Source: Amycolatopsis taiwanensis DSM 45107 (GTDB taxonomy: Bacteria; Actinomycetota; Actinomycetes; Mycobacteriales; Pseudonocardiaceae). From it: a stretch of DNA of 38,214 nucleotides. A model generated the notes under the pieces. It made no database searches. It had not been told where the DNA came from and saw only the letters and a list, made by a program, of their open reading frames with translations. The DNA is taken from contig NZ_JAFB01000056.1 of the NCBI RefSeq assembly GCF_000519205.1, forward strand, positions 299-38,512, in the 5' to 3' direction. Made by a program: the position numbers and the translations under genes. This document shows, in pieces, positions 22,380 to 30,942 of the stretch (position 1 is its first letter; the number at the start of each line of letters is the position of its first letter).

Positions 22380-22649
22380 TTACTGAAACGATCCCGGCTC
22401 GCCGGCAAGGCGGCGGTGCAGGTTGGCGATGAGCGATCGGGTTCGCGCGGTGACCGCGGGACGCCGCTGGAAACGATCGATGCCGAACCCGCCGGGCATC
22501 AGATTCGCGGTGACCTGGAGCAGTTCCTCACGGTCCTCCGCGGGCAAGCACACCTGCCAGGTCTCCGGTCGATCCGCAAGCTCGGAACCCGACCATCCGC
22601 CGGAAACCGGTTCGAGCGCCCGTTCCTCGAGTGCGGGTGCCGGGACCAT
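22380..22649 (-). CDS. Short frame upstream of the methyltransferases, perhaps a truncated dioxygenase N-terminus
   Basis: ATG 22649, with AGAAGG upstream, opens an 89-codon frame ending at TAA 22380-22382. The part WQVCLPAEDREELLQVTANL with the following SLIANLHRRLAGEPGSF resembles the first 60-70 residues of TauD/clavaminate-synthase-like oxygenases, which continue with a Gly-Phe-rich strand (L-x-x-G-x-G-F) just where this frame stops. None of the metal-binding residues is present, so if this reading is right the gene is a remnant. It could instead be a small independent protein. A longer form from TTG 22682 is possible. It is the first gene of the minus-strand methyltransferase transcript. 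Confidence 0.4.
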   Translation of the reverse strand: MVPAPALEERALEPVSGGWSGSELADRPETWQVCLPAEDREELLQVTANLMPGGFGIDRFQRRPAVTARTRSLIANLHRRLAGEPGSFQ

Positions 22650-22734
22650 CGCCGCCATCCCTTCTGCCCGTCTCGGTCCCAAGCCGAGTCACTTCGGCGG
22701 CCCGTTGCATTATCAACGCGGGCCCGACCGGTAA

Positions 22735-22850
22735 TATATTGCAATTCGACGCGCCTCAAAAGAGTTATTGCAGTTGTCCGCAAAAGTTCATTTTCGGTGA
22801 TTTGTCGATATTTTGCCGAAAGTGGCGATTCTTTTGCTTCTCCTGAATGG
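22735..22850. promoter_or_regulatory. AT-rich region, probable promoter for the methyltransferase operon
   Basis: This is one of the least GC-rich stretches in the window (runs such as AATATATTGCAATTC and GTCGATATTTTGCCG). It lies directly upstream of the minus-strand frames and about 190 bp upstream of the plus-strand methyltransferase at 23037, so it could serve both. No exact hexamers are asserted. Confidence 0.35.
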
Positions 22851-23036
22851 GCACAACAGCCACCGTACAGACCGTTCGGCGCATGACATTACTCCTAATT
22901 CACTCCCAGCCGTGCTCCCCCACGGTCGGCGGCTTGCGGTGCAGTTGCACGCGTCAAACCCTCGGCGGGCTCGTACGGGCCGGCGGCGACGCATTAGGCT
23001 GGCCACGACGATCGCCGGAGAGAAGGGCGAAACGAC

Positions 23037-23663
23037 ATGAGCTCGTTCGACGAGAAGGCCGCGACCTGGGACGACCAAGCCAAGACCAAGCGTGCTCACG
23101 TAGTGGCGGCGGCCATTCGCCGGGCAGTGAACCCGACCGGAGCGACCCGCGTCCTCGAGTACGGAGCCGGCACCGGCCTCGTGTCACAGGAACTCGCCGG
23201 CAGCGTCGGTCCGCTCACCCTCGCCGACCCGTCAAAGGGCATGCGGGAGGTCATGCACTCCAAGCTGGCCACGGGAGCCCTGCCCGCGAGCAGTCGCATC
23301 TGGGACCTGGACCTCTCCGCCGGACGCATCCCCGACGAGCGCTTCGACCTGGTCGTCACGGTGATGACGCTGCACCACATCCCGGACCTCACACCCGTGC
23401 TCGACGGCTTCGCGAGACTCCTCGACAGCGGCGGCCATCTGTGCGTGGTCGACCTCGTCAAAGAGGACGGCTCGTTCCACCACGACGGCGACTTCCACGG
23501 CCACCACGGGTTCGACACCCAGGATCTGTCCACCAAGCTCGAGTCGGCCGGGTTCACCGATGTCCACGTCGAGCAGGTTTACGAAGTGGTCAAGGACGGG
23601 GCCACCTACCCCCTCTTCCTGGCCACCTGCACGAAAGTGGGCTGTGAGGCCCCATCCTCCTAG
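23037..23663 (+). CDS. Class I SAM-dependent methyltransferase
   Basis: The 208-residue protein is a UbiE/Methyltransf_11-type enzyme. It has motif I VLEYGAGTGLVSQ (39-51), the acidic residue in LADPSKGM, and the post-I and II blocks FDLVVTVMTLHHI and LLDSGGHLCVVDL. The segment VKEDGSFHHDGDFHGHHGFD is typical of a subgroup with a histidine-rich lid. The acceptor is unknown. ATG 23037 has GGAGAGAAGGGCG upstream. It is not related to the tandem pair on the other strand. The second mirror repeat element starts 52 bp after its stop codon. Confidence 0.9.
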   Translation: MSSFDEKAATWDDQAKTKRAHVVAAAIRRAVNPTGATRVLEYGAGTGLVSQELAGSVGPLTLADPSKGMREVMHSKLATGALPASSRIWDLDLSAGRIPDERFDLVVTVMTLHHIPDLTPVLDGFARLLDSGGHLCVVDLVKEDGSFHHDGDFHGHHGFDTQDLSTKLESAGFTDVHVEQVYEVVKDGATYPLFLATCTKVGCEAPSS

Positions 23664-23714
23664 AGCCTGTATCGAAGTCGGTTGGGGTGAGCTCGGCTGA
23701 TTCTGGTTCTTCCC

Positions 23715-23839
23715 AAACCCCCGGAACTCGCCACAAACCCAGAACTCACCCGCCGGAACCCAGAACTCACCTCCCCCGCCCCAGAACTCGCCCGCCCGAA
23801 CCCAGAACTCGCCCACCTGAACCCGGAACTCACCCTCCC
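23715..23839. repeat. Mirror element copy 2, left array (6 units)
   Basis: Units start at 23715 (20 bp, one base lost), 23735, 23756, 23777, 23798 and 23819. All six contain GAACTC followed by GCC or ACC, the same core as in copy 1, but they are more diverged from each other. Confidence 0.9.
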
Positions 23840-23878
23840 GAACCGGGGACACGCCAGCACCGGGCGTGTCCCCGGCTC
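23840..23878. repeat. Mirror element copy 2, central palindrome
   Basis: GAACCGGGGACACGCC (23840-23855) is identical to copy 1 and pairs with GGCGTGTCCCCGGCTC (23863-23878) with one mismatch. The centre is again seven bases but has a different sequence (AGCACCG). Confidence 0.92.
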
Positions 23879-23940
23879 AGGCACGCGAATTCCCGGTCCA
23901 GGTACCCGAATTCCCGGCTCAGGCAGACGAATTCCCGGTC
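23878..23940. repeat. Mirror element copy 2, right array (3 x 21 bp)
   Basis: Three 21-bp units start at 23878, 23899 and 23920, each with the core GAATTCCCGG. Copy 1 also has exactly three right-hand units. A partial repeat of the palindrome arm (CGGGCGTGTCC) follows at 23946. Confidence 0.9.
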
Positions 23941-23988
23941 CAGCCGGGCGTGTCCGCAGGAACACAGCGCCGTCGCCACCAGCCATGA

Positions 23989-24472
23989 AAAACTCGCCCA
24001 CGCTACAAACCCGCCATCCACCTCGCTGCGATCAACGAACGACTCTGATCGACATGCATACAGATCCCAGGGCCACGGCGAGGCGCAAAATATTTCTTGC
24101 ATTCACAGGTGTCATCTCGTTCGCAGGTCATCCGTGCGGTTGCGGGGCTGCCAGGACGAATTTCCACTATCGAATTCTCCTGGACGCTTTGACTCACAAG
24201 CTTCGGGGAGTATCCACTGACGGTTGACTTTTGCTGACGACGAGGTTATCGAGTGGCGTTCCAAGGTGATCAGTTTCGTCGGGAGCTCATGGAACCCCAG
24301 GTCACTCGTAGCGCATGGACATCGAGCAAACGAGGGCGCCGAGCTTGAGGTACGGCCACTACGGCCACCTCGACGGGAGCAACACCACGCGTGACCGTCG
24401 ATGGATCTGTTCGGCTCCGTCGGATTGGTACACCGTGTTCGGAGTTCGGTCTGGTAGTGAAATGCTGTCGGG
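23989..24472. other. Stretch with no recognised gene
   Basis: About 480 bp between the mirror element and the next methyltransferase. No frame has a recognisable domain or ribosome-binding site. A string near 24112-24150 recalls the 3-prime half of a tRNA but lacks a T loop. The promoter of the gene at 24473 should lie in the last 100 bp. Confidence 0.4.
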
Positions 24473-25192
24473 GTGGATGACCAGGGCCTACCGGTGGGGC
24501 TGCTCGATGATGTGACGTTGGAGAGGTCGGCGGTGGTGGCAAACTGCGCCATGAACCGCGAGCGGCAGTTGGCCGGGGTCAACAGCTACACCCGGGAGTT
24601 GGGGTTCAACCCGGTCGACGTGCTCGCCGCCCGGCTCGCGGAGGCAGGGGTGCAGGGCGTGGCCTGGCTGGACCTGTGCTGCGGCAGCGGCCGTGCCTTG
24701 ACCCAAGCTGCCGGACAACTTCGCGACGCAGGCCTCGGTGGCCAGGTCACCCTCGTCGGGGTCGACTTGGTCGACGCGTTCGCCGCTGCACCACAGCCCA
24801 CGGCGGGGCTGTCGCTGATCTGTACCTCGATCACCACGTGGACCCCGAACCGGGCCTTCGACCTGATTACCTGTGTGCACGGACTGCACTACGTCGGTGA
24901 CAAGCTCGCTGTGCTCACCCGTGCCGCCGGATGGCTGGCCGACACCGGCCAACTCGTCGCCGACCTCGACCTCGCCGGCATCCGCTTACCCGACGGTCGT
25001 CCAGCCGGGCGGCGCCTTTCCACCCGGCTACGCGCGGCCGGGTTCACCTATGATCCACGCCGCCACCGCATCAACCGCACTGGCACTTGCCATGCGCGCC
25101 TGCCCTACACCTACCTCGGCGCCGACGACCGGGCAGGAGCCAACTACACCGGCCAGCCCGCGGTGCACTCCTACTACGCCGAGACGGGATGA
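24473..25192 (+). CDS. Class I SAM-dependent methyltransferase
   Basis: The 239-residue protein has motif I VAWLDLCCGSGRALTQ (about 63-78), the acidic residue in LVGVDLVDAF, and motif II in FDLITCVHGLHYVGDK, then LADTGQLVADLDLAGI. The double Cys in motif I is unusual. The C-terminal 70 residues are Arg/Tyr-rich and may form the acceptor lid. GTG 24473 is the only start that gives the full domain; no clear ribosome-binding site precedes it, so a leaderless transcript is possible. The acceptor is unknown. The stop codon is directly followed by decayed gene remnants on the other strand. Confidence 0.82.
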   Translation: MDDQGLPVGLLDDVTLERSAVVANCAMNRERQLAGVNSYTRELGFNPVDVLAARLAEAGVQGVAWLDLCCGSGRALTQAAGQLRDAGLGGQVTLVGVDLVDAFAAAPQPTAGLSLICTSITTWTPNRAFDLITCVHGLHYVGDKLAVLTRAAGWLADTGQLVADLDLAGIRLPDGRPAGRRLSTRLRAAGFTYDPRRHRINRTGTCHARLPYTYLGADDRAGANYTGQPAVHSYYAETG

Positions 25193-25342
25193 TCACTTGC
25201 GGATTCCGCGTAGCCTTCCCAGCCCACCTGCGTGGTCGAAGTGGCCGTGGCCGAGCACCACGCTGTGCAGCCCGCCCAGGTTCCGCTCGCTGCCCGCGAG
25301 CAGCCCGTCCAAGACGTTGTCGACCAGCGTAGTGATCTCCAC
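25193..25342 (-). pseudogene. Remnant of a metallo-beta-lactamase-fold protein
   Basis: From GTG 25342 a frame reads VEITTLVDNVLDGLLAG, the usual N-terminus of metallo-beta-lactamase-fold hydrolases, then jumps directly to LGGLHSVVLGHGHFDHAGGL, the metal-binding H-x-H-x-D-H block, and ends at TGA after RLRGIRK. About 50 residues that normally lie between these blocks, and everything after the first metal motif, are missing. This is an internally deleted and truncated gene, not functional. Confidence 0.6.
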
Positions 25343-25414
25343 AGCCTCACCGGCCGGAGCATGATCGGATCCACTGCCGGGCCGGGGGCTTCCCGAGACA
25401 TCGCGGCCAGGGCG

Positions 25415-25660
25415 TCACGGGCGTCGCCCAGTTCGTCGCACATGCGGGGAGCCCAAGAGGTCCGAACAGCATGGATCGAATCCCAACAGCCGTCCAGGTA
25501 CCACACGACGGCTCTTCAACAACAATTCCGTGTCCGACCGCAGCACCAGCGCGCCCAACTCGGCCATCCACCTCGTCGACGGCCGCCCGATCGGCATACC
25601 GGCCGCCATCCGGAGAGCACGCATGAACTCCCGCTATGGCAACGGATTCGGTTCGTCGCG
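25415..25660 (-). pseudogene. Remnant of a DUF1731-type NAD-dependent epimerase
   Basis: The frame reads DEPNPLP, a TAG stop, then REFMRALRMAAGMPIG and WMAELGALVLRSDTELLLKS, with RRVVPGRLL at the end. This is the C-terminal domain (DUF1731) of TIGR01777-family epimerases. The stop lies inside the conserved N-P-L-P-x-R-E-F block, and the end of the domain is scrambled after RLL. The Rossmann half is not found upstream; the codons before it encode something unrelated. Non-functional. Confidence 0.55.
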
Positions 25661-25890
25661 GGGCAATCCCACGTGCGAAAGGACCAGCCTGTCCTCTTCG
25701 GACAGCCCCATGTCGCGAGCGCAGGCCGTATCGTGATGAGGTTCGAACGCAGCAGCGAGTTCCACGCGGGTGAGCAGGTGTCAGGAGTCTGCCACAGCGA
25801 GTACAGCCGCGACATGCCGAGCGACCGTTATTGAGTCTCATCGACCTCTCCGGGCCAGCTGCCGGCAACGCCGTGAAGTACGGAGTTGTC

Positions 25891-28236
25891 CTACAGCGGC
25901 ACCACCTTCGTGGCGCCATAGGTTCCTTGCAACGGCACAACGACCTTCTTGCCCCGCACCGTGACGGTCACGCTTTCCTGAAGCTGGGTCGGGTCGGAAA
26001 CGGCGAGCTGCCATCGGCCGTCCTTGCGCCCCAACGCGATCGACGCCGGGCCCGAGACGCTCACCTCTTCGACCGAGCCTTCGGCGAAGAAGTTCGCCAG
26101 CAAGGTGTTGTCCGACAAGCGAATCGCCTGTACCGAGGCCGTGTTCGCCCGCACCCGCCACGACCTTGCCGATGCCGCCGTGGCGACCCAGCTCGCGGCG
26201 GGGAGAACGGCATAGGCGTACCGCGCGCCCGACGGTTTGACGTCGTGCTCGATCAGCAGCTTCTGGTAACGCCGGGTGTAGGGCACCGTGGTGCCCTTGG
26301 TGTTGGCGCCGGTGTCGATGTCCCGCCAGGATCCGGTCCGGTCCTCGCGCAGCGTCGTCAGTCGCGCGTCGTCGAGCAGGACGTAACCCCCGACATCCGC
26401 CAGGTGCAGCCAGCGCGGGTTGTCCACAGTGGATGTCTCGCCCAGCGCCGCGCGGGAAGGCCTGCCGTCGACCAGAAGCACCCCCGAGCCGTCCTCGCCG
26501 AGGCTTCGGTTCTCCACCACCGTCCGCACCCGCTCGCCGGAGGCGTCGGTGATCCCGGCGCCGAGGCAGACCACCCCGGACGGGGTGAAGAACCACGACT
26601 TCTTCGCGGTCAGCGTGCCGTCCGCCGACACGAAGTCCAGCGCGTACGCCCCATGGCCGGCGGACCACCGGACACCGCCGGTGTGCGCGTTCTTCGTCAG
26701 CGGCACCTGTCCCAGCGGGCCGGTCGCACCGGTCTTCACCGTCGTCCCCGGCAGCAGCAGCGGATCGACGGTCGGCCAGTAGGCGTCGGTGTAGTGCCCC
26801 TTGGCGTTGGGCAGGAACGTGTACAGCACGCCGTCACCGGTGTACCAGCCGTGCAGGTTCATCGAGTTGATCGACTCGTAGCGGGAGATCCGGGTCGAGC
26901 CGACGCCGAGCGAGGCCGACCAGCCCTCGGTGACGTGCACCATCCGGTCCTGCTGCCCGAAGATCCGGTGTTCGGCGACGATCGGAGCGGGCCGCACCCC
27001 GGTCGCGAGCATCTCCTGAGCGAACTCGATGCCGGGGATCGCCACCAGGTCCGGGCCGGGCGCGAACCGCTCCGGGTCCGGGATCTTCAGGAACGGGGCG
27101 TACGTGCCCTCGTCAATCCACTTCGCCGCGAGCCCGCCCAACTCCGTCTTCGCGGCTCCGGTCGCCGAACGCGCGAGCAGTACGACCGCGACGGTCAGCT
27201 GATGCCCGATGTCGTGCCCGGTCTCACCCTGCCGCGAGAGCATCCGGCCACGCACGGGCTCCATCATCGCGCCCGCGTACACGAAGGGCGCGAAGCTGTC
27301 GGCGACCAGCGCGAAGATCTGCTGCCGCAGCGCCTCCGGGAGCGCGAACTCCGTGCCCTGGGTGACGTGGATCGTGCCCGCCAGCGCGGTGAGCAGGACG
27401 ATCCCGTAGTGCCCGGGGTACGGGATCGAGTCGTGCTGGATGAACGAACCATCGGTGTGGAACCCGTCCCCCGCCGCCTTGTCGAGCTTCGCAACGACAC
27501 TCGCCGCGCCGTTGCCCTCGGCGTCGACGAGCGCGTCCAGTCCTTTGCGGATGCGGGCGGTGTCTCCCAGCATCGCGCCGGACACGATCGCGATCAGGGA
27601 CTTGTCCGCCCGGTTCGCGCCGGTCTCCACGATGCTCGAGTTGTTGGTCCGGCGGTTCGGGTCGTCCACGAACCGTAGGACCGGCCGGAGGTACCGCGCG
27701 AGGTCGGCCGGATCGAGCTCGTCGGCCACCACCGACAGGGTGTGCAGGAGGTAGTACGGGATCCCGATCTCGTAGGTGTACCAGTTGCCGAGTTCGGCGG
27801 TGTTCTCGTTGTACTGGTTGGTGTACAACAGATCGAGCGCACGCTTGACCCGGTCGAGGACGACCGGGTCGCCGGAGGACGTCCCGCCCGGCGTGCCCCA
27901 GTCGACCGCGATCGCCCGCAGCCGCGCGTACATCGACGTCGTGTAGTCGCTGCCCGGCCCGAACGGCAGGTCCGTCCATAGTGGACCGGAAGTGACCGAC
28001 ATGCTCGCGTTGTAAGCCTGGGCGACGCGTCCGAGATTCGCCAGCGCCTCGGTCCGCTCCGGCGACGGCCGGTTGATCCCAGTCTGCAACTCCCGATACG
28101 CCTTGACGATCGACGCGCACGCGGCACCCGAAGAAGGTTCGTTCGCCGCGAACGCGGGACGGGCCGTGGCGGTGAGCGCGATCGAAGCGGCCGCGATCGC
28201 GCCGCCCCGCAGGGCGGTTCTCCTGGACACGGGCAT
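25891..28236 (-). CDS. Secreted polysaccharide lyase family 8 (hyaluronate/chondroitin/xanthan lyase type)
   Basis: The 781-residue enzyme cleaves uronic-acid-containing polysaccharides by beta-elimination, giving unsaturated glucuronyl ends. Residues 1-31 are a Tat signal (SRRTAL at 4-9, hydrophobic stretch, ARPAFA then cleavage), so it is exported folded. An alpha/alpha toroid follows with the PL8 active site: NWYTYEIGIPYYL (151-163), Asn208 in TGANR, His268 in IQHD, Tyr277 in GHYG (the same nine-residue spacing as in pneumococcal hyaluronate lyase) and the arginine motif RGRMLSR (329-335). The beta-sandwich part includes NSMNLHGWYTGDG. ATG 28236 has a GGAGG site. It is last in the minus-strand uronate operon, 57 bp after the aldehyde dehydrogenase gene. 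The polymer cannot be specified from sequence. Confidence 0.93.
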   Translation of the reverse strand: MPVSRRTALRGGAIAAASIALTATARPAFAANEPSSGAACASIVKAYRELQTGINRPSPERTEALANLGRVAQAYNASMSVTSGPLWTDLPFGPGSDYTTSMYARLRAIAVDWGTPGGTSSGDPVVLDRVKRALDLLYTNQYNENTAELGNWYTYEIGIPYYLLHTLSVVADELDPADLARYLRPVLRFVDDPNRRTNNSSIVETGANRADKSLIAIVSGAMLGDTARIRKGLDALVDAEGNGAASVVAKLDKAAGDGFHTDGSFIQHDSIPYPGHYGIVLLTALAGTIHVTQGTEFALPEALRQQIFALVADSFAPFVYAGAMMEPVRGRMLSRQGETGHDIGHQLTVAVVLLARSATGAAKTELGGLAAKWIDEGTYAPFLKIPDPERFAPGPDLVAIPGIEFAQEMLATGVRPAPIVAEHRIFGQQDRMVHVTEGWSASLGVGSTRISRYESINSMNLHGWYTGDGVLYTFLPNAKGHYTDAYWPTVDPLLLPGTTVKTGATGPLGQVPLTKNAHTGGVRWSAGHGAYALDFVSADGTLTAKKSWFFTPSGVVCLGAGITDASGERVRTVVENRSLGEDGSGVLLVDGRPSRAALGETSTVDNPRWLHLADVGGYVLLDDARLTTLREDRTGSWRDIDTGANTKGTTVPYTRRYQKLLIEHDVKPSGARYAYAVLPAASWVATAASARSWRVRANTASVQAIRLSDNTLLANFFAEGSVEEVSVSGPASIALGRKDGRWQLAVSDPTQLQESVTVTVRGKKVVVPLQGTYGATKVVPL

Positions 28237-28292
28237 GGCGGAACCTCCGAGCGTCGTCGGTTGGTTGCGGGAAGGGATAAGGAGTTACCGGG

Positions 28293-29759
28293 TCAACGCA
28301 TGCCGTCGGTCCGACGCGGGAGCCGCCACTCGTTGGCCTCGCGCAGCGCCTCGGGCAGCAGGACGTCGGGGAAGCCCTGCCACGCGATCGGGCGGAGGAA
28401 CCGCTCGATCGCCGCGGTGCCGACCGAGGTGGTGGTCGGCGCGGTGGTCGCCGGGTACGGGCCGCCGTGCTGCTGGGCCCAGCTCACGGTCACGCCGGTC
28501 GGCCAGTCGTTCCACAGCAGGCGCCCGGCGATCCGGGTGAGCGCGGGCAGCAGGCCGGCCACGAGGTCGGCCTCGTCCTCCTCGCCGTGGACCGTCGCGG
28601 TCAGCCCGGGTTCAAGGGTGGCCAGCACGTCTAGCAGTTCGGCCTGGTCGGTGTAGGTGACGACGATCGACGCGGGGCCGAAGCACTCTTCGTGCACCAC
28701 CGCCCCGCCGGCGAGGAACTGCTTCGCCGTGGTCGCCAGCAGGGTCGGGGTGAACCCGGAAACATCCCCAGTACCGTCGGCCGTGCCTGCTACGACGACG
28801 CTGACACCAGGCACCGCGCGCAACTCGCGGAGCTTGTGCTCGTAGCCGGACGCGATGCGGTCGTTGAGCATCGGCTGGGCCGCCACCGCGCCCACCGCTT
28901 CGCGCAGGACGTCGTCGAGGCCGTGCCCCTCGGGCAGGAAAAGCAGGCCGGGCTTGGTGCAGAACTGCCCGGCGCCCAGGCTGAACGACCCCACGTAGCC
29001 CTTGGCGATGGTCTCGCCGCGCGCGGCGATCGCACCCGGGGTGACGACGACCGGGTTGACGCTGCCGAGCTCGCCGTAGAACGGGATCGGCACCGGCCGG
29101 GACACCGCGATGTCGAACAGCGCCCGGCCACCGGGCACCGAACCGGTGAAGGCCGCCACCGCGATCCGGGGGTCCTTCAGGGCGGTGACGCCGACCTCGA
29201 CGCCGTGGATGACATCGAACATGCCCTCCGGCGCACCGGCCGCGACGAGTGCTTCGCGCACGATCTGGCCGGTACGCGTGGAAAGCTCCTCGTGGCCGGG
29301 GTGCGCCTTGAGCACGACCGGGCAGCCCGCCGCCAGCGCGGACGCGGTGTCGCCGCCCGCGACGCTGAACGCGAAGGGGAAGTTGCTCGCGGCGAACACC
29401 AGTGCCGGGCCGAGCGGGACGAGCACGCGGCGGATGTCCGGGCGCGCGCCCATCGGCCATTGGAGGTCCGCGTGGTCGACGGTGGCACCGAGGTACTCGC
29501 CGTCGGCCAGGACCTTCCCGAACAGGCGCAGCTGGAACGTCGTCCGGTTCAGCTCTCCCCGCAACCGGGGCGACGCCGGTAGGTGGGTCTCGGCGTGCGC
29601 GAGCGGGACCAGTTCCTCAGCGGCGGCGTCAAGCGCGTCGGCGACCGCGCCGAGCCACCGCGCACGTTCGGCCGGGGTCGCGGCCGCGGCGGGACTCGCG
29701 GCGGCAGCGGCGGCCGCGAGGATCTCTTCCAGGGTGACACGGTCGGTTTCCTGGCTCAT
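28293..29759 (-). CDS. 2,5-dioxovalerate (alpha-ketoglutarate semialdehyde) dehydrogenase
   Basis: The 488-residue aldehyde dehydrogenase converts 2-oxoglutarate semialdehyde to 2-oxoglutarate, the last step of aldarate breakdown. It shows the substrate-side N126 in ASNFPFAFS, the general base Glu230 in FYGELGSVNP and catalytic Cys267 in GQFCTKPGLLF. The N-P-V after the glutamate and the FPFAFS block are typical of the NADP-preferring KGSADH type. ATG 29759, behind AAGGA, is preferred to ATG 29783. The N-terminal 30 residues are alanine-rich. It lies 27 bp downstream of the uncharacterised gene at 29787-30938 and shares its transcript. The pathway neighbours make this assignment firm. Confidence 0.92.
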   Translation of the reverse strand: MSQETDRVTLEEILAAAAAAASPAAAATPAERARWLGAVADALDAAAEELVPLAHAETHLPASPRLRGELNRTTFQLRLFGKVLADGEYLGATVDHADLQWPMGARPDIRRVLVPLGPALVFAASNFPFAFSVAGGDTASALAAGCPVVLKAHPGHEELSTRTGQIVREALVAAGAPEGMFDVIHGVEVGVTALKDPRIAVAAFTGSVPGGRALFDIAVSRPVPIPFYGELGSVNPVVVTPGAIAARGETIAKGYVGSFSLGAGQFCTKPGLLFLPEGHGLDDVLREAVGAVAAQPMLNDRIASGYEHKLRELRAVPGVSVVVAGTADGTGDVSGFTPTLLATTAKQFLAGGAVVHEECFGPASIVVTYTDQAELLDVLATLEPGLTATVHGEEDEADLVAGLLPALTRIAGRLLWNDWPTGVTVSWAQQHGGPYPATTAPTTTSVGTAAIERFLRPIAWQGFPDVLLPEALREANEWRLPRRTDGMR

Positions 29760-29786
29760 GCTTTCCTTACTCCTCAAGCGCAATTC

Positions 29787-30938
29787 TCAGCGGCGGTGTG
29801 CGGCGGCGCTCGCGGCCAGCAGGTCCGGCCAGCGGGCGGGTCCGGCGAGCCCGAGGTGGTACAGGTGCAGCTCGTCCGCCCCGGCCTTGCCGAGTTCGGT
29901 GACGTAGGCCTCGATGTCGGGTACCGGGCCGGCCGCCACCGCGGTGACATAGCTGCCGACGGCGACGTCCTTGGGGAGCTTCGCCCGCGCCACCGCGACC
30001 GCGTCCACACTGGACTGGCCGGGTGCCCAGTTCTGCAGGACGACGGCGTCGGCGTCGGCGGGCGCGGCGGGGGTGAGGCCGGGCAGCGCGCCGGTGACCC
30101 ACTCATCGAGCGCGCCGTGCAGCACGATCCGGGTACCGGAAGGGAGACAGTCCAGCACCGCGCGCCGCAGCGCGTCGGTCGCGGCCTGCCGGGTTTCCAG
30201 GATGCCGTCGCGCACCGAGGGCAACAGCTTGTCCCCGGTCTGGGTCAGGTCACCGCTCGCGATCAGCCGCCGCACCTCGCCACGCAGTTGCTCGCGGACA
30301 GTCTCCGCGTCGTGGCCCCGCTCGGCCCAGCCCCCGGCGCAGGCGGCGCAACAGCACACCGACAGCAGCCGCGCCACCGCGGGCGCCCAGACGCCGTCGG
30401 TCTTCTCGTGCTGGTGCTGGTGGACCACGCCGAGCGGCCCGCAGGCCTCCAGGATCACCGACGAGAGCTCCAGTCCGTCGACGGCTTCCGCGGTCAGCGT
30501 CGCCGAGTACTCGCGAACTGCCGGCTGCGCCGGGCACAGCGCCCACGGATAGACCTCGCCGAAGCAGTTGCGCACGGCGACATCCGGGAAGGCCGCGCCC
30601 AGCTGGGAGTTGCGCGTGAGCACGAGCCAGGCGGCCGCCGGGATCCCGGCCGCGTTGAGCAGCCGGACCGCATCACCGCCGCTGTCGGGCCGTGTCATCC
30701 AGTCCGGAGTGGACGGACGGAGTTCCTTGCCCTGCCAGGCCTGCTCGCGCACCGGACGGTAGAACGCCGCGTGCCGTGCCACCACCGAGCTGCCGTTCTC
30801 CGACCACGGGGTCGCGGCACGGGTGCTGTGGTAGGACAGCGCCACGGCGACCTCGTCGGCCTCCAGCTCGGCCGCGCGGTCGGGGAAGCCGGGTGCGTCG
30901 AGCACGTCCCAGGCGTAGGCGTATCCGGTCACCTTCAC
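29787..30938 (-). CDS. Uncharacterised protein of the uronate operon
   Basis: The 383-residue protein reads as a cytosolic TIM-barrel-like protein: it starts with the strand MKVTGYAYAWDVLDAPGF, contains EVAVALSYHSTRA and LLNAAGIPAAAWLVL, and a centre with a CCCAAC cluster after HQHQHEKTDGVW, then ends in the strand-like GADELHLYHLGLAG. No signal peptide is present. I do not recognise the family. The position between glucarate dehydratase (4 bp away) and the semialdehyde dehydrogenase says that it works in uronate use. One option is the missing glycosidase that would release uronate from lyase products; an isomerase or a regulatory protein is also possible. Confidence 0.75.
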   Translation of the reverse strand: MKVTGYAYAWDVLDAPGFPDRAAELEADEVAVALSYHSTRAATPWSENGSSVVARHAAFYRPVREQAWQGKELRPSTPDWMTRPDSGGDAVRLLNAAGIPAAAWLVLTRNSQLGAAFPDVAVRNCFGEVYPWALCPAQPAVREYSATLTAEAVDGLELSSVILEACGPLGVVHQHQHEKTDGVWAPAVARLLSVCCCAACAGGWAERGHDAETVREQLRGEVRRLIASGDLTQTGDKLLPSVRDGILETRQAATDALRRAVLDCLPSGTRIVLHGALDEWVTGALPGLTPAAPADADAVVLQNWAPGQSSVDAVAVARAKLPKDVAVGSYVTAVAAGPVPDIEAYVTELGKAGADELHLYHLGLAGPARWPDLLAASAAAHRR

Positions 30939-30942
30939 CGGG

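Noticed and set aside
23232..23852. Minus-strand frame from the mirror element into the methyltransferase as one protein
   Set aside because: It combines repeat-derived heptads with antisense of a real gene, with no ribosome-binding site. The repeat is better treated as a DNA or RNA element.
24112..24150. String resembling the 3-prime half of a tRNA (CGCAGGTCATCCG)
   Set aside because: No T loop (TTCGA/TTCAA) and no acceptor or D arm could be fitted around it.
25831..27678. Long plus-strand open frame of about 615 codons opposite the PL8 lyase
   Set aside because: It is antisense to a gene with an intact active site, has arginine/histidine-rich composition and no domain. Such frames are usual in high-GC DNA.
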